DNA of 64,000 nucleotides from an uncultured Bacteroidales bacterium (GTDB lineage Bacteria > Bacteroidota > Bacteroidia > Bacteroidales > F082), in assembly GCA_900315175.1 (NCBI GenBank), contig OMYA01000005.1, positions 310,001 to 374,000 on the forward strand. The letters run 5' to 3'. The notes beneath the pieces were generated by a model. That model did no database searches. It was not told the DNA's origin and saw only the letters and a list, made by a program, of their open reading frames with translations. This document shows positions 16,010-23,698 of the stretch, piece after piece (position 1 is the first letter of the stretch; every line of letters starts with the position of its first letter). The position numbers and the translations under genes are program-made.

Positions 16010-17845
16010 ATGAGCGAATTAGAAAACACCGAAAAAATCCAGAAAGTGAAACCGGTTCCATCAGAAGACTTCGACTGGAGCAGCGACGCTAAGAAACACG
16101 ACAGCTACAAAGCTGAAGACCGCGCACGCATGGAAGCCATGTACGAGAAGACAATGAGCCAGATCGGCGATCACGAAGTTATCGAAGGAACAGTTGTCGC
16201 AAAGACTTCACGCGAAGTCGTCGTCAACATCGGATTCAAATCAGATGGTGTTATTCCGATTTCAGAATTCCGTCACAACCCAGACCTTAAGGTGGGTGAC
16301 AAAATCGAAGTCTACGTGGAGAACCAGGAAGGCATCAACGGCCAGCTCGTCCTTTCACACAAGAAGGCACGCCTTCTCAAGTCATGGGACCGTGTCAACG
16401 AGGCTTACGACAGCCAGGAGATCGTCCGCGGCTTCGTCAAGAGCCGTACAAAAGGCGGCTTGATCGTCGACGTGTTCGGCATCGAGGCATTCTTGCCAGG
16501 TTCACAGATCGATGTCAAACCTATCCGCGACTACGACGTATTTGTCAACAGCACAATGGAATTCAAGGTTGTGAAGATCAACCAGGAGTACAAGAACGTG
16601 GTCGTTTCACACAAAGCCCTCATCGAAGACGAAATCGAGCAGCAGAAGAGCGAAATCATCAGCAAGCTTGAAAAAGGACAGGTTCTCGAAGGCGTTGTCA
16701 AGAACATCACCAACTACGGCGTGTTCATCGACCTCGGCGGTGTTGACGGTCTTATCCACATCACCGACCTCTCATGGGGCCGTATCAACGATCCTAAGGA
16801 AATCGTCCAACTCGACCAGCAGATCAAGGTCGTTATCCTCGACTTCGACGACAGCAAGAAACGCATCGCCCTCGGTCTCAAGCAGCTCACCCCACATCCA
16901 TGGGATGCTCTCGACCCGAACCTCAAAGTCGGTGACGTCGTTAAGGGTAAAGTCGTTGTCCTCGCCGACTACGGCGCGTTCATCGAGATTGCTCCAGGCG
17001 TTGAAGGTCTCATCCATGTCTCAGAAATGTCATGGTCACAGCACCTCCGCACAGCTCAGGACTTCCTGAAGATTGGCGACGAAGTGGAAGCCAAGGTCCT
17101 CACCCTCGACCGCGAAGAGCGCAAGATGAGCCTCGGTATGAAACAGCTCGTCCCAGATCCATGGGAGAACATCCAGGAGCGTTATCCAAAGGGTTCAAAA
17201 CACACCGCCACAGTGCGCAACTTCACTAACTTCGGCATCTTCGTCGAACTTGAAGAAGGCGTTGACGGTATGATCCACATCTCAGACCTCAGCTGGTCGA
17301 AGAAGATCAAACATCCGGCAGAGTTCACCAAGATTGGTGACAAGATCGATGTCGTGGTCCTCGACGTTGACCAGGAGATCCGCCGCTTGAGCCTCGGCCA
17401 CAAGCAGCTCGAAGAGAACCCATGGGATGTCTTCGAAAGCATCTTCACAGTCGGTTCAATCCAGCAGGGAACAATCATCAGCACAAGCGACAAGGGCGTT
17501 ATCGTCTCATTGCCATACGGTGTTGAAGGCTTCTGCCCGAACCGCCACCTGAAGAAAGAAGACGGCACAACCGCTAAGGTTGACGAGACTTTGGATTTCA
17601 AGGTCATCGAGTTCTCAAAGGAAAACAAGAAGATCATCCTCTCACACTCACGCATCTGGGAAGACAAGCAGAACGCTGCAACAGAAGCTGAAACAGCTGA
17701 GAAGGAGAAAGCCGCAAAGAACACCAAGCGCGCTGTGAAGCAGATCAACGACAACGTTGAGCGCACAACTCTCGGCGACCTCGATGTTCTCGCAACATTG
17801 AAAGAAAACCTCGAGAAAGAGGAAAAAGGCGGAAAGGCTGAATAG
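16010..17845 (+). CDS. rpsA: 30S ribosomal protein S1
   Basis: S1 binds mRNA on the 30S subunit. The 611 residues contain six S1 OB-fold repeats: about 55-120, 140-205, 225-295, 310-380, 395-465 and 480-550. Motifs such as NYGVFIDLGGVDGLIHITDL and NFGIFVELEEGVDGMIHISD show repeats 3 and 5, the best conserved. N-terminal (1-50) and C-terminal (570-611) extensions are charged and typical of Bacteroidota S1. Codon use is strongly biased to C-ending codons, unlike most neighbours, as expected for a highly expressed gene. A strong terminator follows. Confidence 0.97.
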   Translation: MSELENTEKIQKVKPVPSEDFDWSSDAKKHDSYKAEDRARMEAMYEKTMSQIGDHEVIEGTVVAKTSREVVVNIGFKSDGVIPISEFRHNPDLKVGDKIEVYVENQEGINGQLVLSHKKARLLKSWDRVNEAYDSQEIVRGFVKSRTKGGLIVDVFGIEAFLPGSQIDVKPIRDYDVFVNSTMEFKVVKINQEYKNVVVSHKALIEDEIEQQKSEIISKLEKGQVLEGVVKNITNYGVFIDLGGVDGLIHITDLSWGRINDPKEIVQLDQQIKVVILDFDDSKKRIALGLKQLTPHPWDALDPNLKVGDVVKGKVVVLADYGAFIEIAPGVEGLIHVSEMSWSQHLRTAQDFLKIGDEVEAKVLTLDREERKMSLGMKQLVPDPWENIQERYPKGSKHTATVRNFTNFGIFVELEEGVDGMIHISDLSWSKKIKHPAEFTKIGDKIDVVVLDVDQEIRRLSLGHKQLEENPWDVFESIFTVGSIQQGTIISTSDKGVIVSLPYGVEGFCPNRHLKKEDGTTAKVDETLDFKVIEFSKENKKIILSHSRIWEDKQNAATEAETAEKEKAAKNTKRAVKQINDNVERTTLGDLDVLATLKENLEKEEKGGKAE

Positions 17846-17846
17846 T

Positions 17847-17953
17847 TTTTAGTCTTTAGTCGTTAGACTTTAGACCTTAGAAAGGCTGTCTTGCGACAGC
17901 CTTTCTTTTTTTGTCAAAAACTAAAGACTAACGACTAAAGACTAGCGACTTTT
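17847..17953. terminator. rpsA terminator nested in inverted TAGTCTTTAGTCGTTAG repeats
   Basis: The perfect stem GAAAGGCTGTC (17880-17890) / GACAGCCTTTC (17895-17905) with loop TTGC is followed by seven T (17906-17912), a classical intrinsic terminator. It is flanked by inverted repeats: TAGTCTTTAGTCGTTAG to the left (17852-17868) and CTAAAGACTAACGACTAAAG to the right (17927-17946). The outer arms could extend the hairpin. Confidence 0.85.
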
Positions 17954-17978
17954 ATTTATATTTGCAAAAAATTTCATC

Positions 17979-18563
17979 ATGGAAATCACCAACCTGCTTA
18001 ACGTCCATTCTCGGGAGGAACTTTATCAGTGGTACGTTGAAAACCACGATAAAGTCGGCGATTTCTGGCTGCGCATCAACCGCGCGGAGGCTGACTGCCC
18101 GGGCGTGATACGCTATGTCGACGCCGTCGAGGTGGCGCTATGCTTCGGCTGGATCGACAGCACCATGAAACGCATCGACGACGGCAAGCCGATTCAACAT
18201 TTCACTCCTCGTCGAAAAAGAAGCAACTGGTGCGAGCATAACCTCGTGCGCTGCCGTCGACTCATCGAAACCGGCGAGATGACTCCCGCAGGCCTCGCAG
18301 TAATCCCCGACATCGACCCTTCTCATTTTGTTTATGAAGACTGGGTTATAAAGGCAATCAAAGCCGACAAACAGGCTTGGAATAACTATATTTCGTTCCC
18401 TGACAACTACCGCCGCATCAAAGTCGACCGCATCCAGCATTATTACAACACGAAACGTCAAGAATACGCCTTCAAGATGCTGAAAAAGTTCATTGAAGAC
18501 TGCCACAACGGCAAGATGCAATCAGGCTGGAGCGATTTCGGGCGATTGGAAGACGATATTTAA
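17979..18563 (+). CDS. YdeI/OmpD-associated family protein
   Basis: The 194-residue protein matches the YdeI/OmpD-associated family, with the signature RYVDAVEVALCFGWIDSTMK near 46-65 and FTPRRKRSNWCEHN near 76-89. It is a cytoplasmic family with no proven enzyme activity, sometimes linked to bacteriocin resistance. TATATTTG (17957-17964) lies 15 bp upstream of the ATG, so the leader is very short. It is followed after 26 bp by the cupin gene. Confidence 0.8.
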   Translation: MEITNLLNVHSREELYQWYVENHDKVGDFWLRINRAEADCPGVIRYVDAVEVALCFGWIDSTMKRIDDGKPIQHFTPRRKRSNWCEHNLVRCRRLIETGEMTPAGLAVIPDIDPSHFVYEDWVIKAIKADKQAWNNYISFPDNYRRIKVDRIQHYYNTKRQEYAFKMLKKFIEDCHNGKMQSGWSDFGRLEDDI

Positions 18564-18589
18564 GATATTAAAAACATAATCAACTTGAT

Positions 18590-19042
18590 ATGAACGCACA
18601 GACTTACATAAAAAGCCTCGGCCTCGAGCCGCATCCCGAAGGAGGCTACTTCCGCCAGCTTTTCGGCAACGACGAATCCGGCAAAAAGGACATCTCAACC
18701 ATATATTACATGCTGACCGCCAACGACATATCAGCGTTTCACCGACTGCACGACGTTGTAGAGATTTGGTATCATCATGCAGGCGAGCCGCTCAACATCT
18801 ATGTCATCGACACTGATGGGAAGCTCCACGTCCACAATCTTTCACCCGAAAGCGAGATGCAAGTCATTATTCAGCCCGAGCAATGGTTTTCCGCCGAAAT
18901 CCCATCAAAACAGGGCTTCACGCTCGTCGGATGCGCCGTCGCCCCCGCTTTCTCTTTCGAGAACTTCGAATTGGCTGATAAGAAAGAGTTGTCAAAGCAA
19001 TACCCCCAGCATTCCGAGCTGATTGAAAGAATGTGCAAATAA
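18590..19042 (+). CDS. Cupin_5 (DUF985) protein
   Basis: The 150-residue protein carries the cupin DUF985 pattern: EPHPEGGYFRQLFGND near 17-32, STIYYMLTANDISAFHRLHD near 36-55 and EIWYHHAGEPLNIYVID near 58-74. The family adopts a cupin barrel; no reaction is established. It probably shares a transcript with the YdeI-like gene. A GC-rich hairpin follows. Confidence 0.85.
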   Translation: MNAQTYIKSLGLEPHPEGGYFRQLFGNDESGKKDISTIYYMLTANDISAFHRLHDVVEIWYHHAGEPLNIYVIDTDGKLHVHNLSPESEMQVIIQPEQWFSAEIPSKQGFTLVGCAVAPAFSFENFELADKKELSKQYPQHSELIERMCK

Positions 19043-19047
19043 AAAAA

Positions 19048-19073
19048 TAGAGCCGCACGACAGTGCGGCTCTA
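19048..19073. terminator. Bidirectional terminator, cupin gene and ferritin
   Basis: TAGAGCCGCAC (19048-19058), loop GACA, GTGCGGCTCTA (19063-19073) form a perfect 11-bp stem. An A-run at 19039-19047 gives a T-tract for the minus strand. A TTAGC-type repeat follows at 19076-19101. Confidence 0.75.
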
Positions 19074-19102
19074 CTAATGGCTAATAGCTAACAGCTAATG
19101 GC

Positions 19103-19612
19103 TTACTTCAGCGCCGATGCCTGATGATATTCACGGGCACCCAATTCCTTGTCGAACATAAACAGTCCGAGAGGATTGTCGCCAATCATTTTCACTGCAT
19201 CGAGGTTCTTACCGGCCTCTTCCTCCTCCTCCACCTGCTCGTCAATGAACCAAACCATACGGTTCTGTGTGGCATAGTCATTGGCCTCGATGGCGAGTTT
19301 GTTGATGTTGTGAATCATAGCTGTCACCTTCTGCTCGTGAGCGAGAGTGTCCTCAAAGGCCTCAACTGGTGATTTCCATTCCGTCTCAACCTTCGCAATA
19401 GGCTTCAAAACCACGCGGGCGCCACGGCTCTGCATGTATTTGTATAGAATCATGGCGTGGTCCTGCTCCTCCTTGAACTGGACCTCAAACCAGTTGGCGA
19501 TGCCGTCCAAACCCTTCGCACGAAAGTTGGTTCCCATCGACAAATAAAGGTATGCCGACCAAAGTTCAGCATTAATCTGCGCATTGATTGCGTCTTCAAT
19601 CTTCTTGTTCAT
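19103..19612 (-). CDS. ftnA: Non-haem ferritin
   Basis: Ferritin stores iron as a mineral in a 24-subunit shell after oxidising Fe(II). The 169 residues form the four-helix bundle. Ferroxidase residues are visible in NAELWSAYLYLSMG (Glu and Tyr near 14-27), EVQFKEEQDHAMILY (Glu, Glu and His near 47-61), and VEEEEEAGKNLDAVK near 125-139. A promoter with an AT-rich leader of about 60 nt lies upstream. The gene is convergent with the cupin gene. Confidence 0.95.
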   Translation of the reverse strand: MNKKIEDAINAQINAELWSAYLYLSMGTNFRAKGLDGIANWFEVQFKEEQDHAMILYKYMQSRGARVVLKPIAKVETEWKSPVEAFEDTLAHEQKVTAMIHNINKLAIEANDYATQNRMVWFIDEQVEEEEEAGKNLDAVKMIGDNPLGLFMFDKELGAREYHQASALK

Positions 19613-19680
19613 AGTTGTAATTTTTAATGTTTTTTAGTTAATTTTGAATTTTTAAATCTTAAATTTTAAATTAATTCATG

Positions 19681-19711
19681 CAAAATTACACCTATTTTTG
19701 AACTTTGTCAA
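19681..19711 (-). promoter_or_regulatory. Promoter of the ferritin gene
   Basis: TTG (19711-19709) is separated by 20 nt from TAATTTTG (19688-19681) on the minus strand. The leader then contains the AT-rich TTAAAT repeat. Confidence 0.65.
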
Positions 19712-19779
19712 TATTTTTCAAAAAAAATTCTTTTTTCTAAAAAAATGATTTAACTTTGTAAGGATAAAATTTTCGTATT

Positions 19780-21336
19780 ATGACAACACTCTCATCTGCC
19801 GACAAACAGCAACTCGAAGCTTTAGGAATTTCAATGCAACAAGTTGAAAATCAAATAGTTCAGTTTAAAAACGGATTTGCTTTCAGCGACCTTATCGCGC
19901 CTGCGACAATAGGGAAAGGCATCGTCCGTTTCAACGAAAATGAGGTAAAAGAGCTTGTCAGGCAGTTCGATGAGGACAAAAAATACTATGACATCATCAA
20001 GTTTGTGCCTGCCTCGGGCGCGGCAAGCCGTATGTTCAAGAACCTCTACGCCTTCGTCGAAGAGTATAAAAACAAGGAGATTCCGGCTGATTTCCTCAAA
20101 AAAGAGAAAATCAAACCAGATTCTGTCGAGAATTTCTTCATGGGAATCCATGATTTCGCTTTCTTCCATAACCTGAAATGCCAGCTTCAAGCCAAAGGCA
20201 AAGACATCGAGAAGATGTTGAATGACAACGAGTTAGTAGAGATTGCCGAGACTCTTCTCAACGCCGACGGCATGAACTACGGCAACCTCCCGAAGGCATT
20301 GTTGAAGTTCCACAAATACGGCGATTCGGCTCGTCTCGCAATGGAAGAACATCTCGTGGAAGCCGCTGAATACAGCAACAACGGCGAGGTGGCACAGCTG
20401 CATTTCACCGTGTCGCAGGAGCATCTCGACATCTTCAAGAAGATTGTTGATTATGTCGTCCCGAAATACGAAAAACAGTTCGGCATAAAATACGAAATCA
20501 GCTTTTCGGTGCAGAAGCCTTCCACCGACACCATCGCTGTCGACATGAACAACGAGCCGTTCCGCGACAAAGACGGCAAGCTGGTGTTCCGTCCGGGCGG
20601 ACACGGCGCTTTGATACAGAACCTCAACGACTTACACAAGGAAATCATCTTCATAAAGAACATCGACAACGTGGTTCCCGACCGATTCAAGGCAACCACT
20701 TATGAGTATAAAAAGGTGCTTGGCGGCTACCTCTTCCGCCTGCAGCAGCAACAGTTCGAATATCTCGAGCTGCTCGACGACGGCGACGTCACCAACGAGG
20801 AACTTGCCGAAATCACCGCTTTCGCGAAAGACCAGCTGATGATCGACATCCCTGATTTCTTCAGCACATACAACGAAATCGAGAAAATAGACTTCCTATA
20901 CGGCAAGCTCAACCGCCCGATGCGCGTGTGCGGTATGGTGAAGAACGAGGGCGAGCCAGGCGGTGGTCCATATTTTACTCGCAACAGCAGCGATGAGATC
21001 TCGCTTCAGATTGTCGAGTCGTCGCAGATAGACCATAAAAACGGGAAGCAGGAGGCGATGTTCCGCTCCTCCACCCACTTCAACCCGGTAGATCTGGTCT
21101 GCGCCACCCAGGATTTCAAGGGCAACTCGTTCAATTTGCCGGATTATGTCGACCCTGAGACAGGCTTCATCTCGTTGAAGTCGAAAGACGGCAAAGACCT
21201 GAAAGCCTTAGAGCTCCCCGGCCTCTGGAACGGTGCCATGGCCGACTGGATCACCATTTTCGTCGAAGTCCCGATTCTGACATTCAACCCGGTGAAGACT
21301 GTCAATGACTTGCTGAGGGAGACGCATCAGGGATAA
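19780..21336 (+). CDS. DUF4301 family protein
   Basis: The 518-residue cytoplasmic protein matches the DUF4301 family of Bacteroidota as I recall it: KFVPASGAASRMFKNLYAF near 69-87, RPGGHGALIQNLNDL near 273 and VCGMVKNEGEPGGGPYF near 384. The glycine-rich PASGAASRMF and PGGHGAL motifs suggest nucleotide binding of a nucleotidyltransferase type, but this is inference. TAACTTTG (19751-19758) lies 22 bp upstream. It is a single gene followed by a TTAGCC repeat. Confidence 0.8.
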   Translation: MTTLSSADKQQLEALGISMQQVENQIVQFKNGFAFSDLIAPATIGKGIVRFNENEVKELVRQFDEDKKYYDIIKFVPASGAASRMFKNLYAFVEEYKNKEIPADFLKKEKIKPDSVENFFMGIHDFAFFHNLKCQLQAKGKDIEKMLNDNELVEIAETLLNADGMNYGNLPKALLKFHKYGDSARLAMEEHLVEAAEYSNNGEVAQLHFTVSQEHLDIFKKIVDYVVPKYEKQFGIKYEISFSVQKPSTDTIAVDMNNEPFRDKDGKLVFRPGGHGALIQNLNDLHKEIIFIKNIDNVVPDRFKATTYEYKKVLGGYLFRLQQQQFEYLELLDDGDVTNEELAEITAFAKDQLMIDIPDFFSTYNEIEKIDFLYGKLNRPMRVCGMVKNEGEPGGGPYFTRNSSDEISLQIVESSQIDHKNGKQEAMFRSSTHFNPVDLVCATQDFKGNSFNLPDYVDPETGFISLKSKDGKDLKALELPGLWNGAMADWITIFVEVPILTFNPVKTVNDLLRETHQG

Positions 21337-21366
21337 GCTATTAGCCATTAGCTATTAGCCGTTAGA
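21336..21366. repeat. TTAGCCATTAGCTATTAGCC repeat
   Basis: GCTATTAGCCATTAGCTATT begins exactly at the end of the DUF4301 stop codon and continues with AGCCGTTAGAC. Confidence 0.6.
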
Positions 21367-21426
21367 CAGAATTAACGTTTTCGTGCTAAGTATGAATCAT
21401 TTACAGTTTTATAATCAATATTGACT

Positions 21427-22680
21427 ATGACTCTTATAATCATCCTATCCATCATTTCCTTCATACTTGGCATCGTTCTCGCCACCATATTCCTCAAAGC
21501 CAGTAATCGCTCATTGCTGGAAGCCAAAGACAAAGCCAACGAAGAGGCCATGAAAGCGATTAAGGAGCATTACAACGATGCCGTTAAAGAGCAACAAGAG
21601 CGTTTTGACATGGCCATGTCGCGGATGGTTAATGAAAACAAAGCGGCTACAGAAGATCTTTTGAAAGCACGACAGAAAGAATTTGCCGAAACCAGCAGCA
21701 CTAATATTGGACAAATTGTCAATCCATTGAAAGAGACAATCACCAAAATGGAGGAAGCAATGAAAAATTCCACCAAAGAGACTCTTTCGTTCAGTACTGC
21801 CATGAAAGAAAACATTCAGCAAATGATTGCACAAAGTAAGTCAGCTCAGCTAACCACAGAAGAGCTGACTCGCGCTTTCAAACATCAGAGCAAAGTCCAG
21901 GGCGATTGGGGAGAAACTGTGCTAACGGAATTGCTTGAATCGCAAGGTCTTACGGAAGGCGTGCATTACGATGCACAATCCACATTAAAAACCGGCGACG
22001 GCAACATCTTGCGTCCCGACGTTATTCTTCACTTGGATCAAAAACGCGAAGTTATCATTGACTCAAAAGTGTCATTGACAGCATTCTTTGATTATGTCAA
22101 TGCTGAAAATGAAGCCGGACGTCAGCAGTATTTGAAAGCTCACATTGAAAGTCTGCAAAAACACGTTAAAGAGTTGGCCAAGAAAGATTATTCGTCATAT
22201 ATCCAAGCCCCCAAGGTCAAGATGGATTATGTCATCATGTTTGTGCCTCATACCGGTGCCTTGTGGACAGCTCTTAACGCTCAGCCAGACCTGTGGCGCA
22301 AGGCCATGGAGCAAAACGTGTATATCGCTGACGAGCAATCGCTTTATGCCGCTTTGAAGATTATCCAAATGACATGGACGCAAATCAGACAGGCTCAAAA
22401 CCATGAGGAAGTTTACAAATTGGCCAATGAGATGGTTGACCGCGTCGGACAATTCGTGAAGAAATACGATGAAGTTGGCAATGCTCTAACAAAAGCGCAG
22501 AAAGCCTTTGATGACGGCAAAAAAAAGCTTGAAGACAAAGGGCAGAGCATAGTTTTGTCAGCCAACAAGATGATAAAACTCGGGGCCAAACAAAGTCAGA
22601 CAAATCCTATTCCCGAGCTGCTTGATATCGAAGATACTGAAACTGCGGCACAGGCGGCGATTAAGGATGACAGAAAATAG
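21427..22680 (+). CDS. rmuC: DNA recombination protein RmuC
   Basis: RmuC is a membrane-anchored coiled-coil protein with a nuclease-like core that limits DNA inversions and has been linked to phage defence. From the ATG at 21427 there are 417 residues. An N-terminal transmembrane segment (about 2-22) and a coiled coil (about 28-150) are followed by the conserved core QGDWGETVLTELLESQGL near 158-175 and RPDVILHLDQKREVIIDSKV near 195-214. The second holds the D...D/E-x-K nuclease-type signature. A hairpin terminator follows. Confidence 0.93.
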   Translation: MTLIIILSIISFILGIVLATIFLKASNRSLLEAKDKANEEAMKAIKEHYNDAVKEQQERFDMAMSRMVNENKAATEDLLKARQKEFAETSSTNIGQIVNPLKETITKMEEAMKNSTKETLSFSTAMKENIQQMIAQSKSAQLTTEELTRAFKHQSKVQGDWGETVLTELLESQGLTEGVHYDAQSTLKTGDGNILRPDVILHLDQKREVIIDSKVSLTAFFDYVNAENEAGRQQYLKAHIESLQKHVKELAKKDYSSYIQAPKVKMDYVIMFVPHTGALWTALNAQPDLWRKAMEQNVYIADEQSLYAALKIIQMTWTQIRQAQNHEEVYKLANEMVDRVGQFVKKYDEVGNALTKAQKAFDDGKKKLEDKGQSIVLSANKMIKLGAKQSQTNPIPELLDIEDTETAAQAAIKDDRK

Positions 22681-22745
22681 TCGTTAGTCTTTAGACGTTA
22701 GATATTAGTAGAGACGCCACGATGTGATGTCTCTACGCTTTTTTT
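22679..22745 (+). terminator. rmuC terminator with TTAGTCTTTAGACG repeat
   Basis: GTAGAGAC (22708-22715) pairs with GTCTCTAC (22729-22736), followed by GC and seven T (22739-22745). A TAGTCGTTAGTCTTTAGACG repeat (from 22679) lies just before the stem. Confidence 0.7.
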
Positions 22746-22799
22746 GACAGGATTAACAAGATTTACAGAATTTGATTGTACATTAAAATATAAAAGCAA
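22744..22799. other. Gene-free stretch with degenerate AGGATTAACAAGATTTACAG repeat
   Basis: ACAGGATTAACAAGATTTAC at about 22747-22766 resembles the dispersed ACAGATTTCACAGATTAACA repeats. Nothing else is recognisable before the acyltransferase remnant. Confidence 0.35.
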
Positions 22800-22910
22800 C
22801 TAAAGCTTCCACCTCCGATGGCTCCACATCCAGTAGTATGGGTGGTTCCTTATCGTCTGTTCCAGTAATTCCACGTATTTCCGCATAATGGTACCTTCGG
22901 GCAATTCTTT
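22800..22910 (-). pseudogene. 3'-end remnant of an acyltransferase gene
   Basis: On the minus strand 22905-22800 encodes ELPEGTIMRKYVELLEQTIR then a WSHRRWK ending, almost identical to the last 34 residues of the intact acyltransferase at 23699-24565 (DLPEGTIMQKYVELLEQTIK, WSHRRWK). The DNA matches closely over 22829-22887 against 23728-23787. Upstream of the match the frame becomes unrelated. It is therefore a truncated duplicate of the 3' end, lying about 900 bp from the intact one. Confidence 0.8.
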
Positions 22911-22951
22911 TGAAACCTGCCAAGGCAAAAAAACACTTTTACAAAAATCTC

Positions 22952-22981
22952 TTGCCAAAACCAAAATCTTTCGTACCTTTG
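22952..22981 (+). promoter_or_regulatory. Promoter of the 158-residue cassette gene
   Basis: TTG (22952-22954) is followed after exactly 19 nt by TACCTTTG (22974-22981). The expected start is near 22987, giving a leader of about 105 nt. Confidence 0.7.
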
Positions 22982-23022
22982 CATCAGTTATTGAACCATA
23001 ACTAAAAAGCATCGTAAAACAA

Positions 23023-23106
23023 ATGAAAAATGGGACGGAGTGTTCGCATGATTGCGAAAGGATATTTTATTGTTTAATTTTAAAAATGAATTATGGCAAA
23101 GATTGA
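23023..23106 (+). CDS. Possible 27-codon upstream ORF overlapping the cassette gene
   Basis: An ATG at 23023 opens 27 codons ending at TGA 23104-23106, out of frame with the gene at 23093, which it overlaps by 14 bp. The peptide begins MKNGTECSHDCERIFYCLI and has three cysteines. It could couple or restrain translation of the main gene, or be chance. Confidence 0.3.
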   Translation: MKNGTECSHDCERIFYCLILKMNYGKD

Positions 23107-23569
23107 GTTTTACGAGCAAAATGGCAAAACTATTACAACTTATCCAGTTGTTAAAAACACAGTTTCAAAAGATTTAATAGATTCTATCCCGGAATCGGTT
23201 GCGGAAAGAAGGGATTTCCTCAAAAAGCATCTTAAAAATCTTGATGGAAAAACAATTTATTGTCCTTCACTTGGAGTGAATGTTTCAATTATTCTTAAAA
23301 GCATTGTAGAAACATCGGAAAATGCAGCAATTACAAAGGAATCGACAATTGCCGCATTGAATGTGGTTGAATTGATTGAAAACTCAATTTATGACGGCAT
23401 GGATATTCCTGTTAGCAGAACGCAAACGTCAAAATTCCATTTTATTTTTGTTTACAGATTAAAAGCTATGCTTGAAAACTATGGAGTCGCAAAAACGCTA
23501 ATAGGAGTGCGGCTTAATCCTTCAATGATGTTTCTTCAGTATTCAGTGACACTTCCACAATTGGAATAA
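23093..23569 (+). CDS. Cassette protein, 158 residues, LPD3-like
   Basis: I do not recognise this protein with certainty. It starts MAKIEFYEQNGKTITTYPVV, has a central stretch LDGKTIYCPSLGVNVSI (about 50-66) and a helical TIAALNVVELIENSI (about 85-99). The pattern of IP, hydroxylated strand and ELIENS-like helix resembles the LPD3 domain (nuclease-like fold of phage and conjugative elements). The C-terminus (AMLENYGVAKTLIGVRLNP) looks strongly conserved in style. It has its own good promoter, is AT-rich compared with neighbours, and stands between two copies of the acyltransferase 3' end. Its last codons overlap the terminator of an opposing predicted RNA. This suggests an acquired cassette. 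Confidence 0.6.
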   Translation: MAKIEFYEQNGKTITTYPVVKNTVSKDLIDSIPESVAERRDFLKKHLKNLDGKTIYCPSLGVNVSIILKSIVETSENAAITKESTIAALNVVELIENSIYDGMDIPVSRTQTSKFHFIFVYRLKAMLENYGVAKTLIGVRLNPSMMFLQYSVTLPQLE

Positions 23570-23640
23570 AAAAAGCCGCTGCTTTGTGGGATCATAAACC
23601 TTCCCGAAATAATCGCAACGGCGCCAGCATCACGCTTGAC
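23569..23640 (-). ncRNA. Predicted ~70-nt small RNA opposing the cassette gene
   Basis: A consensus promoter (23645-23674, minus) starts transcription near 23638. A terminator follows at once: GCCGTTGC (23622-23615) pairs with GCAGCGGC (23582-23575), then seven T (23574-23568). Inside the loop GGGA and TCCC can form a second stem. The RNA could also encode a 12-residue peptide (MLAPLRLFREGL, ATG at about 23630). Its 3' end overlaps the 3' end of the 158-residue gene in antisense. No Rfam family is recognised; existence is predicted, not shown. Confidence 0.5.
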
Positions 23641-23644
23641 ACTG

Positions 23645-23674
23645 CAAAGATACAACTAATTTTCAAATTGTCAA
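23645..23674 (-). promoter_or_regulatory. Promoter of the predicted small RNA
   Basis: TTG (23674-23672) is separated by exactly 19 nt from TATCTTTG (23652-23645) on the minus strand, a full consensus match. No protein-coding gene other than a 12-codon frame lies downstream before the terminator. Confidence 0.7.
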
Positions 23675-23698
23675 TAGGTTTGATATATTTTTTGAAAA

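Noticed and set aside
22952..23674. Retron or reverse-transcriptase system
   Set aside because: The protein is 158 residues and lacks an RT motif (YxDD) and the RNA is only about 70 nt.
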